From NCBI RefSeq assembly GCF_000761215.1, contig NZ_CP009438.1, positions 1,644,501-1,708,500 on the forward strand: a stretch of DNA of 64,000 nt, in the 5' to 3' direction. Every line of letters starts with the position of its first letter. Positions within the stretch are counted from its first letter, which is position 1. This DNA is from Streptomyces glaucescens. Its GTDB lineage: Bacteria > Actinomycetota > Actinomycetes > Streptomycetales > Streptomycetaceae. The position numbers and the translations under genes were made by a program. The notes beneath the pieces are model-generated. The model was given only the letters and a program-made list of their open reading frames with translations, ran no database searches and was not told the origin of the DNA. Of this stretch, positions 25,173 to 33,955 are shown in pieces.

Positions 25173-28100
25173 CTTTTGAAGCGCAGACGTCGCTGGCCCC
25201 TCAGTCTCGCGAGGTGACGCTCTATCTTCTCCAGCTTGAAGCGCGGCTGGTACGCCTTGATGCGGTCTATCATCTCGACTTCGTTGTCGAAGCGTTTCTG
25301 GGAGCGCAGCAGCAAAATGGCCCGCATATGCCTGTCGTTCGCTCCCAGGGCGAGTTTGAGGCGGTAGGTGTCCTGTTCGTCGTTCACCCTGCACACGGGC
25401 CCTGTGGAACTGGTGGGCGGTGTCTCCATGCCGGAGATCGAGACCTGGGTCACCGCGGGCTGGGCATCCCAGTGGGTCTGACTCGCACCACTGACGTCGG
25501 GCTTCTTCTTGTACTTGCCCCACGCTGTGTTGAGGTGACTGGGAAAGCCCTCGACGACATCGCCGCTGGCGAGCACCTGCCGCGGATGGTAGGCGATGTC
25601 GACCTGGTACCAGACGATCCGCTGCCCGCCCTTGTCGACCCAGCGTCCCGCGGGCCCCTCGGTCACCCGAAGCTTCATGTTCTGGTAGTGCCGCGCCGGA
25701 ACGAGGTTCTGGTTCTTCACATTGCCGCCCAATTCGTAGGGCAACAGATGCGTCCTGTCCCAGCGTTCACTGTCCGTCAGGTTGGTCAGGGTGTTCAGGT
25801 AACGGAATCCCAGTGGCTCGGGGGAACGCCGGGTCTTCCGGTCCCGCTCGGCGTGAGCGAACTTCTTGTTGATGTACTCGGACGTGAAACTCGAAGCCAG
25901 TTTGTCGTCCTCGAACCGCGGTGACTTCACCGGAGGCAGCTTCGGGTCGCGATGGGTTCTCGTCAGCCAGTCGACCGGAGTCGTCTTGTCGCCCTTGTCG
26001 AAGCCGTCGGCGTCATAACCCGCCTCCGGCCCCTGCCATCCGTTGATCACGTTGCGGGTCGGGTTCAGCGTGGCCAGGATCTCGAAGTGCGGGGGGTGAC
26101 TGCGCACGAGGCCGGTCAGTCGGTACCACCTGCGCATCGCTTCCAGCGCCACAAGGTGGTGGTCCCGTGTCACACCGTTGCGCAGCATCCGCTCCTCGAC
26201 GGGGCGGATCCGGTCGACGATCCTGCGCAGGCGGTCGCTCTTCGAGTCCGGCGAGTCCTCGTCCCTCCTCCGGTCCTCCCTCGGAGGGCGCCGGCTGCGT
26301 CGCGGGTCCTGCCGGTCGTCCCTTCTCGGCCTCTTCTTGTCCTTTCCGCCGTCGTCCTTCTTCCGCTTCTCCGGTCCCTTGTCACCGTCCTCGGGCTTCC
26401 TGCCGTCCCTGTCGGCCCGCCCGTCCCTGCCGGGTCTCGGGGTGCCCTCGCGCCGCGGACTGCCGGGGACCCGGGTCCCGTCCCTGCCCGGCGCCGTGTC
26501 GTCGCGCTTCGCGGGCTGGGGGGCCTGGCCTGCGGGGCGGCCGGGAGCGTCGGTGTCCGCCGGCCGGGACGGGGCAGGACGGTCCTCGTCGCGCGGCCGG
26601 GACGGTGTGGTGCGATCGGGTCGAGTGCGCTCGGTCGCGGGCGGACCGGGACGGGAGCCGGGGCGTTCGCGGGTGTCGGTGCGGCCCGGGCCCGCCATGG
26701 GACGGCCGGCGGCGGGGCCGCTCGGGCGTGGGCGCCCCGTACCCGGTGCGGCGATCCGCGGCTTGCCCGGGGCCGGCGTGGGGGGCTCCGGCACGACGGC
26801 CGGGCGCGCCGGACGGCGCGGCGGGGAGCCGCCGGCGGGTGCGCGCCGCGGCACGGGCTGCCGTCGCGGGCCGGTCCTCCGCTCGCGCGTGCCGTCGGAG
26901 CCGCCCGCGGCCGGCTGCCTCCCGTCGCCCTGGCCGCCCTTGCCCAGCCGTGCCGCGATGTCCTTGAAGCGGCGGCCGACCTTCGCCACGTACTTGCCGA
27001 TGCCGCTCAGCAGGGCCTCGTAGGCGAGTTCCAGCAAGGCCACGATGCCGGCCGCGACCGCCTTCGCGAAGAGGATGCCCGCACCGCCGGTGCGGACGGC
27101 CTTCAGCCAGTCGAGGACCGCCCCCATCGCACGGAGGATCTCGCCCAGGGCGCCGATGGCCGTGCGGATGGCGTCGATGACGGCCATCACCCAGCCCGCG
27201 CCGGGGATGAGTTTGGCGACGACCTTCGTGATGACGATCTCGCCGATGATCAGCGGGAGCTGGGGGACGATGGCGTCCCACGTCTCCTTGACGATCTGTT
27301 CGAGGGTGATGCCGCCCTTGAGGAGCTTGTCGAAGACGGCCTTCGGGATGCCGAGGATTTCCTCGATCTTGGCCTGGAACCAGGCCCTGACCGCCGACTT
27401 GACCTCGCGGAACAGGTGGTTCTTCGCGCCGTCCACGGCGGAGTTCTTGGCGCCGCTCAGCCAGCCGCCGGGGTCGGAGAGGAAGTCGACGGCGATGAGC
27501 ATGAAGTCACCGAGGGCGCCCAGCAGGCCGGCGGCGAACTGGAGGATGCCCTTCACCGTGTCCACCACGGCCTTGACGACGTCGAGGAGCGCCTTCTTCA
27601 GGATGTCCAGGATGCTGCTCAGGAGCTTGCCGAGAGCGTTCAGCAGATCCGTGATCATCTGCTTCAGCATCTGGGAGAGGCGGTTGACGAGGGCGATCGC
27701 CGCCTGGACCAGGGTGGTGATGAGGTCGCGGATGCGCCTCGCCAGGTCGATGACCGCCCGGACCATCGCCTTGGCGAACTCGATCAGGTCCTTGATGAAG
27801 TTCTTGATCGCCTCGACGATGTTCTTGCGCGCCTCGTTGATCCAGCGCTCGACCGTCTCCTTGAAGTTGCGGATGAAGCCGGTCACCGCGTCCCGCGCCG
27901 CGCGGATGACCCGCACGATCGCGTTCTTGATCTCGATGACCTTCTGCTTGATCCAGTCGAAGGCCTTCGTGATCCAGTTGCCCGAGTCCTCGGCGGCGGT
28001 GTTCTTCGTCCGGTCCGCCTCCCGCTCGGCCCGGTCCGCCTCGTCCCGGATCTTCTTGTCGCTGCCCTCCTTCTCCTTCTCGACGTTGTCGTCTGTCTTC

Positions 28101-31100
28101 TTCTCCTGGTCCTCGACGTCCTGGCGGACCTTCTCGCGCCGGTCGGTCTTCTTGTCGCCCAGGCTCTTCAGTTCCTTGTCCTGCGCGGCGCGCCAGTCCT
28201 CGCGCTGGGCGGTGACCTCGGTCATCGCCTTCTCCCGCTCGCCCGCCTGCGTCTCGGTGTTCGTGGCGATCTCGGCGTCGACCTGCTGCCTGTGCTTCGC
28301 CTGCGAGTCACGGAAGTCGCGGTCCTTGGCCTGACGGCTTTCGGACATGCCCTTCCGGCCCTCGCTGAACGCGGCCCGGAACTGGGGTCCGCGTTCGTGT
28401 TCGGCCACTTCGGAGGCGGCCTCCGGCGGTACGGCTCCGGTCGCGCCGCCCCCGGCTCCGGCTCCCGGCCCGCCGCCCTGCCGGCCCGGCACCTTCGCGG
28501 TCAGCTGTTCCCTCGGCGCGTCCGGGTAGACCTGGTCCTCGCCCATCCCGCGCCCGGCGTCGTCCCGTGCGGTCCCGAGAGTCTCCTGGCCCTTCGCGTC
28601 GACGTGGCCGTCCTGCTCGGTCGCCGCCTGTCCTGCGGCGCCCTGCATCTGCACGCCCGGCGCGTTGCCCGCCTGCGCCTGCTTGAGGGCCTCGTCCTTC
28701 GTCGGCAGTCCGGCGAACTTGGCGGCCAGTTCCTGGGCGTCCACCTCGAAGCCGAGCTTGTCGGCGACCCACCCGAGGCCGAAGCCCAGGGCCATCTTGA
28801 AGGTGTCCCAGCCGCCCGGCTCCTCGGCCTTCTCCGCCTCGATCCGGCCCTCGGGCTCCTTGGCGCCCGTGACCTCGGCGTCCTCCCGCTCCGGTTCCGC
28901 CGCCTGCTGTGCCGGGTCCTGGGAGTACTGCGCGGGAGCGTCCGTCCTCGGCTTCCCCTGGAGGGTCTGCGGCGCTCCCGCCGGGCGCTGGATCTGTGGC
29001 GGCGCGGCGGCCAGCGTCCGGTGTTCGTCGCCGACGGAGCGGTCCACCGCCCCGCCTACGCCGCCCATGGCGTCGAGCGCCATGTGCGGCTTCAGCGCGG
29101 AGGCCGTGGCGAGGCCCGCCTCCGGGGACACACCTGCGAGGTCCGGTGCCGGGCCGGAGTCCTTCCTGCCCCTGCCGCGGGCCGGGGCGGCGGCGCTCCC
29201 GCCCCCACCGCCGCCCCCACGGCCGCCCCCACCGCCGCCGGGTGAACGTCCGGCCGACCGTGTCGTCGTCCTGCGTCCCGATGCCGTCCCGGGGGCGCGC
29301 TTCGGCTCGGGGGCGGGGCTCGGGGCGGGCGCCGGAGCCGGTTCCGTGCGCGCCGGCCCGGGCCCGGGCTCCACCGCGGGGGTGTCGGTACGGTCGCTCG
29401 GTCCGGACGGGCCGTCCGGGGCGGGGCCCGGGGCCGTACCGGGGGAACGGGAGGCGCCGCCCGTGTCCCCGGCCGTGCCCTGCGCGGGCGCCGAACCTGC
29501 CGGAGCCGGGACCGTCGGCGTCTCCGCATCCGTACCGCCGCCCCTCGGCTCCTTCGTCCCGGTGCCGGACTTCGCCGAGCTGCCCCCCGCCGCCTGCTGC
29601 GACTCCCTCTCCGGTGCGGCCGGCGTCCGGTCGGCACCCGCGGGCGTGCCCGCCGCCTCCTTGGCGGCGGGCTCCCTGACGTCGCTGCCGCCCTCGGACG
29701 TACCGCCGGCCTTGCCCGGCGCCTCCTGCACGGTGGTCTGCGCGGCGACCGGGCCCGCCTTCGGATCGTCGCCGCTCTTGGGGTCCCCGGACGCCGTGCC
29801 GGGCACCGGCGCAGTCGCGGCGGCCTGCTGGAGGGCAGCCCCGCCGAAGCCGGTCGCACTGTCGGGGCCGCCCTCGGTCTCCGCCGACGGCGTCAGGTCC
29901 TGCGGCTCGTCGGCCGTCGCCTCCTCGGGCTCCGCCTCGGCCGCCGCGTCCTCGGCGTCCTCCGCGTCGCGCAGCGCCTGCACCTCGTCGGCCCGGGTCG
30001 GCGGCGGGGCGGGGAACGTGGGCATCGGCGGGGGCGCGGACGAGGACGAGTCCAGCTCGTCCGCGGCCGGTACTCCGGACACGTCGAGGTCCTGCTGCGG
30101 CAGGAAGTCCTCGGGCCGCAGCCTGATGTCCCAGGCGCTTGGTTCTGCGCCGCCGGCCTCCACCTCCGACTCGCTGCCGGACGTGACGGGGTCCGCGTCC
30201 TTCTCCTCCTGAAGGCCCTCCAGGTCCTGGCTGCGCTTGCCCTCCAGGGTGCTGCGGCGGCCCGGGAGCGGGGTGTCCTGGCCCGACCGGAACGGCGTAC
30301 CGGCAGTGGGCTTCTGCTGCCCCCGTCTGTCCTGCGGCTTGACCTGCCGCCCGGTCACGGCCGCCTCGGCGGCGCCCGGGCGGTTCCTCGCCGCGGACTC
30401 CTCCTTGCTCGCGGCCGGCGTCTCCCGCCGTTCGGTGGCTTCCTCGCCGCCCTGGGCCTGCTTTCGCTCCTTGCCCGCCGCCGAGGACGCGGACTGCTGC
30501 TCGCCGCCCTGCCGTCCGCCCTCCGGTGTCCCACCGGAACTCGCACCCGACGGGGTCTGGTCGCGCCGCGTCGCCGGTGCGCCCGGCGCCGCCTGCCCGG
30601 TCCTCCCGCCCGCAGGGCCGGGGGGCCGTGCGCCCCGCTGCGGCTCCCGGGGCGCACGCCCGCCCTCGGGCGTCGTCCCCTGCTCCGGCGTCCCCCCGTT
30701 GCGCGGAGTGCTCCCGGCCGCGCCTTCCTCCCCGCTCCCCTCCTTCTCCGGTCCCGGCGCCTGCCGCGGCTGCCGTCGCTCCGCCTTCCGCTCCTCGGCC
30801 CTCCGCTGCTCCTCGTCCCGCTCGGCGCGCACCTCCTCGGCGGTGTCCGGCTCCATCTGCGGGGCGTCGTGCGCGTGGCGCTCCAGCTCGTCGCCGGCGT
30901 AGTCGTCGTACGCCTCGATCTGGTCGACGAGGTCGAGCACCCGCTCGTGCTCGGAGCTGAGCAGGCGCCGTTCCAGTCGGTCGAGGACGGCGTCGCGCAT
31001 CTCCCGCGGAAGACGGGAGAGCTGCTTGCGGGTGCGCAGCGACAGGTCCTGCGGGTCGCCGCGCAGGGAGCGCACGACCGCGTTCGCCAGCCGGTCCACG

Positions 31101-31678
31101 AGGGTCGCCGGATCCATCTGCTCCGCCCGGGAGCGGTCCGCGTTCACGGTGGCGTACCGCAGCCACCCAGGCGTGGCCTGCCCCTGCTCCACTGGCGCAG
31201 CGTCCTGCCCGGGCCGGTGCGGCGGTTCCTGGGCCGCGCCCTCCGCCTCCCGCTCGATCGGCTGCTGCGGCAGGCTCACCGCGCCGAGGCCGCGCCCGGC
31301 CCGCAGGGCGCCCAGCCCGTGCGGGTTCTGGACGGTGTGCAAAAGTTCGTGGGCGAGGAGGCGGCGGCCCTCGTCGGTGCCGGGCATGAACATGCCCTCA
31401 CGGAAGAGGACGTCCTGGCCGACGGCGACCGCGTCCGCGCCGAGCAGTTCGGTGAGCCGTCCGGCGTCGCGGCCGGTGTGCAGGCGGACGCGGCCGAGGT
31501 CGTGGCCGAGCCGCTCCTCCAGTTCGCGCCGGACGCCGGGGTCGAGGGGCTGGCCGGCTCCGCTGACGACGTTCTTCGGTTCGGGGGCCCGCGACGAGGC
31601 GGCGCGTTCCCTGCGCTTGCGGCGGCGGGCCTCGGCGGACCGCTCGGCGTGGGCGTCCTGGGTGCGGGCGTTGCTCAC
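25169..31678 (-). CDS. Giant DUF4157 (eCIS core) protein with coiled-coil/amphipathic core and C-terminal nuclease-like toxin domain
   Basis: The 2169-aa protein starts at a GTG overlapping the preceding stop. Residues of about 40-125 are a DUF4157 eCIS-core domain with HELLH at 110-114, a zincin-like HExxH. Residues of about 270-900 are a long Pro/Gly/Thr/Glu-rich linker. A charged coiled coil (about 1090-1225) precedes an amphipathic helical region (about 1230-1590) rich in Ile, Val, Leu and Lys. A second disordered Pro/Arg-rich linker follows (about 1600-1800). The C-terminus contains DRTHLLPYELGGNVKNQNLVPA with His1977 and Asn1991, close to the catalytic motif of DNA/RNA non-specific endonucleases. 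DUF4157 is the known marker of eCIS-loaded cargo. Near the nuclease motif the DNA has about 58% G+C, lower than upstream. It may be cargo, tape measure or both. Confidence 0.88.
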   Translation of the reverse strand: MSNARTQDAHAERSAEARRRKRRERAASSRAPEPKNVVSGAGQPLDPGVRRELEERLGHDLGRVRLHTGRDAGRLTELLGADAVAVGQDVLFREGMFMPGTDEGRRLLAHELLHTVQNPHGLGALRAGRGLGAVSLPQQPIEREAEGAAQEPPHRPGQDAAPVEQGQATPGWLRYATVNADRSRAEQMDPATLVDRLANAVVRSLRGDPQDLSLRTRKQLSRLPREMRDAVLDRLERRLLSSEHERVLDLVDQIEAYDDYAGDELERHAHDAPQMEPDTAEEVRAERDEEQRRAEERKAERRQPRQAPGPEKEGSGEEGAAGSTPRNGGTPEQGTTPEGGRAPREPQRGARPPGPAGGRTGQAAPGAPATRRDQTPSGASSGGTPEGGRQGGEQQSASSAAGKERKQAQGGEEATERRETPAASKEESAARNRPGAAEAAVTGRQVKPQDRRGQQKPTAGTPFRSGQDTPLPGRRSTLEGKRSQDLEGLQEEKDADPVTSGSESEVEAGGAEPSAWDIRLRPEDFLPQQDLDVSGVPAADELDSSSSAPPPMPTFPAPPPTRADEVQALRDAEDAEDAAAEAEPEEATADEPQDLTPSAETEGGPDSATGFGGAALQQAAATAPVPGTASGDPKSGDDPKAGPVAAQTTVQEAPGKAGGTSEGGSDVREPAAKEAAGTPAGADRTPAAPERESQQAAGGSSAKSGTGTKEPRGGGTDAETPTVPAPAGSAPAQGTAGDTGGASRSPGTAPGPAPDGPSGPSDRTDTPAVEPGPGPARTEPAPAPAPSPAPEPKRAPGTASGRRTTTRSAGRSPGGGGGGRGGGGGGGSAAAPARGRGRKDSGPAPDLAGVSPEAGLATASALKPHMALDAMGGVGGAVDRSVGDEHRTLAAAPPQIQRPAGAPQTLQGKPRTDAPAQYSQDPAQQAAEPEREDAEVTGAKEPEGRIEAEKAEEPGGWDTFKMALGFGLGWVADKLGFEVDAQELAAKFAGLPTKDEALKQAQAGNAPGVQMQGAAGQAATEQDGHVDAKGQETLGTARDDAGRGMGEDQVYPDAPREQLTAKVPGRQGGGPGAGAGGGATGAVPPEAASEVAEHERGPQFRAAFSEGRKGMSESRQAKDRDFRDSQAKHRQQVDAEIATNTETQAGEREKAMTEVTAQREDWRAAQDKELKSLGDKKTDRREKVRQDVEDQEKKTDDNVEKEKEGSDKKIRDEADRAEREADRTKNTAAEDSGNWITKAFDWIKQKVIEIKNAIVRVIRAARDAVTGFIRNFKETVERWINEARKNIVEAIKNFIKDLIEFAKAMVRAVIDLARRIRDLITTLVQAAIALVNRLSQMLKQMITDLLNALGKLLSSILDILKKALLDVVKAVVDTVKGILQFAAGLLGALGDFMLIAVDFLSDPGGWLSGAKNSAVDGAKNHLFREVKSAVRAWFQAKIEEILGIPKAVFDKLLKGGITLEQIVKETWDAIVPQLPLIIGEIVITKVVAKLIPGAGWVMAVIDAIRTAIGALGEILRAMGAVLDWLKAVRTGGAGILFAKAVAAGIVALLELAYEALLSGIGKYVAKVGRRFKDIAARLGKGGQGDGRQPAAGGSDGTRERRTGPRRQPVPRRAPAGGSPPRRPARPAVVPEPPTPAPGKPRIAAPGTGRPRPSGPAAGRPMAGPGRTDTRERPGSRPGPPATERTRPDRTTPSRPRDEDRPAPSRPADTDAPGRPAGQAPQPAKRDDTAPGRDGTRVPGSPRREGTPRPGRDGRADRDGRKPEDGDKGPEKRKKDDGGKDKKRPRRDDRQDPRRSRRPPREDRRRDEDSPDSKSDRLRRIVDRIRPVEERMLRNGVTRDHHLVALEAMRRWYRLTGLVRSHPPHFEILATLNPTRNVINGWQGPEAGYDADGFDKGDKTTPVDWLTRTHRDPKLPPVKSPRFEDDKLASSFTSEYINKKFAHAERDRKTRRSPEPLGFRYLNTLTNLTDSERWDRTHLLPYELGGNVKNQNLVPARHYQNMKLRVTEGPAGRWVDKGGQRIVWYQVDIAYHPRQVLASGDVVEGFPSHLNTAWGKYKKKPDVSGASQTHWDAQPAVTQVSISGMETPPTSSTGPVCRVNDEQDTYRLKLALGANDRHMRAILLLRSQKRFDNEVEMIDRIKAYQPRFKLEKIERHLARLRGQRRLRFKR

Positions 31679-31947
31679 CGGGTCACCTCCCCGTGGCCGG
31701 ACAGGCCTGCGTGGACGGCTCGGGCCAGTTCCTGCCCGAGCCGGCGGGCGGAGAGCCCGGGGGGCAGCGACGGGAGGCCGGTCAGGGTCTCGGCGGTCCA
31801 GGAGGCGCCGGCGGGAACGCCGTGCCGTTCGATCAGCCGGGTCAGTTCCCGGGTGAAGGCCGCGGAGACCCGCTCGGGGTCCGCCCGGAAGCCGGTCAGG
31901 GCCAGTTCGCCGATGTCGACGTGGATCTCGCGCGGGTTCACGTCCAT
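31675..31947 (-). CDS. Small conserved-looking CIS operon protein, function unknown
   Basis: This 90-aa protein begins MDVNPREIHVDIGELALTGF and continues as a predicted helical protein (AFTRELTRLIERHGV). I do not recognise the family. It lies between the AAA+ ATPase, with which it overlaps by ten bases, and the DUF4157 effector, with which it overlaps by four. That position suggests a chaperone, adaptor or assembly factor for effector or tape loading. The start has no competing upstream alternative. Confidence 0.75.
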   Translation of the reverse strand: MDVNPREIHVDIGELALTGFRADPERVSAAFTRELTRLIERHGVPAGASWTAETLTGLPSLPPGLSARRLGQELARAVHAGLSGHGEVTR

Positions 31948-33920
31948 CCCCGCACCTCCCCCGGGGTCAGGGAGCGCTCCAGCTTCAGGTACTCGGTGCG
32001 GGCCGCCGCCAGCATGTGCCGCATCTGCAGGGCCCCGCCCTCCTCCGCGGCGAGGAACGCCCCGGACAGGGCGATGTTGCGGATGGAGCCGCCCGCCACG
32101 GTCAGCTGGGCGAGGAGGTCCGGGTCCAGGTCCTCGGCGGGCGCCCGCGCCGGCAGCACCCGGCGCCAGATCTCGGCGCGTTCCGGTTCCGCGGGGAAGG
32201 GGAAATCGACGACGAAGCGGATGCGGCGCAGGAAGGCGGTGTCGAGTGCCTTCTTCATGTTGGTGGTGAGGACGGCGAGGCCGCGGTACGCCTCCATGCG
32301 CATCAGGAGGTAGCTCACTTCGAGGTTGGCGTACCGGTCGTGGCTGTCCCTGACCTCGCTGCGCTTGCCGAAGAGGGCGTCGGCCTCGTCGAAGAGGAGC
32401 AGCGCGCCGCCGCGTTCGGCGGCGTCGAAGACCCGGCGGAGGTTCTTCTCGGTCTCGCCGATGTACTTGCTGACGACCTGGGAGAGGTCGATCACGAAGA
32501 GGTCCAGGCCGAGTTCCTTCGCCATCACCTCCGCGGCCAGTGTCTTCCCCGTACCCGAGCCGCCCGCGAAGAGCGCGGTGACGCCGAGGCCGTGGCGCAG
32601 GGCGGCGGCGAAGCCCCACTGCTGGTGGACGGTGGGCCGACGGCGTACGTGGGCGACGATCTCGCGCAGCACCGCGGTCTGCCGCTCGTGCAGCACCAGG
32701 TCGTCCCAGCCCGCCCGGGGTTCGATGCGGCGGCCCAGCGCTTCCATGCCGGGCCGGGCCTCCGCGAGGCCGGCCCGCCAGGCGAGCACCGCGGCGTCGT
32801 GCTCGCCGGTGCCGGGGAGGTCCCGGCGCACGGTGTCGGCCGCGAGGCGGACGGCGTGCGGCGGCAGCTGGAACTGGGCGACGAGTGAGCGCAGTTCGTT
32901 CTCGTCGAGGCCGGTGCCGGTGAACGCGTCGGCCCACACGGCGAGTTGTTCCTCGTCGTCCAGGCGGGGCACCGGCACCCGGGTGCCGTGCGGGTGGTCC
33001 CGGCTCAGCGGCTCCGCGCCGGACACCACGACGGGTACGGCGGCCCCGGCGAGGAACGCCTCGGTGGCCGCCCGCTGCTCCCGGTCCGGTTCGCCCGCCT
33101 CGACCAGCAGGGCGGCCGGCAGCAGGATCGCCTCGCGCTGCCACAGCCGGGCCAGCCGGTCGCGTTCGGCGGGGTCGGTGGGGACGTCCTCGGCGTTCAT
33201 GGCGTAGAGGCCGAGTCCGGCGCGGGCGGCCGCCGCGGCGGCGATGTCGGCCCGGCTGCGCGGGTCGCCGCCGGTCACCTCGGCCAGCGGCGGGGTGCCG
33301 GCGGGGTGTGTGGTCCAGGCGGCGGTGATCCGGTCCGCCGCCCGCTCGTACGACGGCGTCAGCCGGTCCGGGGCGGGGGCGCGGCGCAGCCGGCCGTGCA
33401 GCCGGGCGTCGAGGTGGGGCGAGCCGAGCAGGAAGTGCAGGATCCGCTCGTCGAGCCGGAGCCGGGCGGTGGTCAGCAAGCTGTCGTCGGCCGGTTCGAC
33501 GATCCGCCAGCGGCGCAGCGGTGCCACCGGGGTGAGGGCGCTCCAGTGCGGTTCGGTGAGCGCGGCGAGGGCCAGGGAGAAGGTCGGGTACGCGCGTTCC
33601 GGGTCGCCGCTCGCGGCGGCGCACCGGGCGGGTGCCGTCGGCTCGACCTCCTGGGCGGCGGTGAGCAGGACGAGGTCCCGTTCGAAGGGGGTGAGGCCGA
33701 AGCAGGCGACGAGCGTGTCCAGCGGTCCCGGCGGGGGCGGTGCGGACGCGGTGTCCGGCTGCGCCGCCGGCGGGGGCGGGCCGCCGGCCGGGCCGCGGGA
33801 GGCGTGCGCGTCGACCCGGGCCAGGACCCGGCGGATCTCCGCGAGCAGCGCCGACCCGTGGCCGGCCCCGTCCTGCGGTGCGGTTCCGTGCTCCGCCCCG
33901 GTCTCGTGCGTCGTGCTCAT
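31938..33920 (-). CDS. CIS-associated AAA+ ATPase (Afp15-like)
   Basis: The product is 660 aa from the ATG at 33920, preceded by GGTGAGGAC. The N-terminal half is a divergent AAA-like region preceded by a Pro-rich segment. The active AAA+ domain has Walker A GGSGTGKT near residue 455, SKYIGETEKNL, Walker B LLLFDEADALF near residue 508, and the arginine-finger region FLRRIRFVVDFPFP. Such ATPases are universal in Afp/PVC-type loci, and in PVC systems they are linked to cargo loading and assembly. It acts in the cytoplasm. Confidence 0.93.
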   Translation of the reverse strand: MSTTHETGAEHGTAPQDGAGHGSALLAEIRRVLARVDAHASRGPAGGPPPPAAQPDTASAPPPPGPLDTLVACFGLTPFERDLVLLTAAQEVEPTAPARCAAASGDPERAYPTFSLALAALTEPHWSALTPVAPLRRWRIVEPADDSLLTTARLRLDERILHFLLGSPHLDARLHGRLRRAPAPDRLTPSYERAADRITAAWTTHPAGTPPLAEVTGGDPRSRADIAAAAAARAGLGLYAMNAEDVPTDPAERDRLARLWQREAILLPAALLVEAGEPDREQRAATEAFLAGAAVPVVVSGAEPLSRDHPHGTRVPVPRLDDEEQLAVWADAFTGTGLDENELRSLVAQFQLPPHAVRLAADTVRRDLPGTGEHDAAVLAWRAGLAEARPGMEALGRRIEPRAGWDDLVLHERQTAVLREIVAHVRRRPTVHQQWGFAAALRHGLGVTALFAGGSGTGKTLAAEVMAKELGLDLFVIDLSQVVSKYIGETEKNLRRVFDAAERGGALLLFDEADALFGKRSEVRDSHDRYANLEVSYLLMRMEAYRGLAVLTTNMKKALDTAFLRRIRFVVDFPFPAEPERAEIWRRVLPARAPAEDLDPDLLAQLTVAGGSIRNIALSGAFLAAEEGGALQMRHMLAAARTEYLKLERSLTPGEVRGWT

Positions 33921-33955
33921 GTCCTCACCTGCCCCGGCCGTCGTGCCCGTCGGTC

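Noticed and set aside
25952-29245. 1097-codon plus-strand frame opposite the effector
   Set aside because: Antisense of the coiled-coil and helical region, and no motif found. Leu/Asp/Arg-rich composition follows from the complementary codons.
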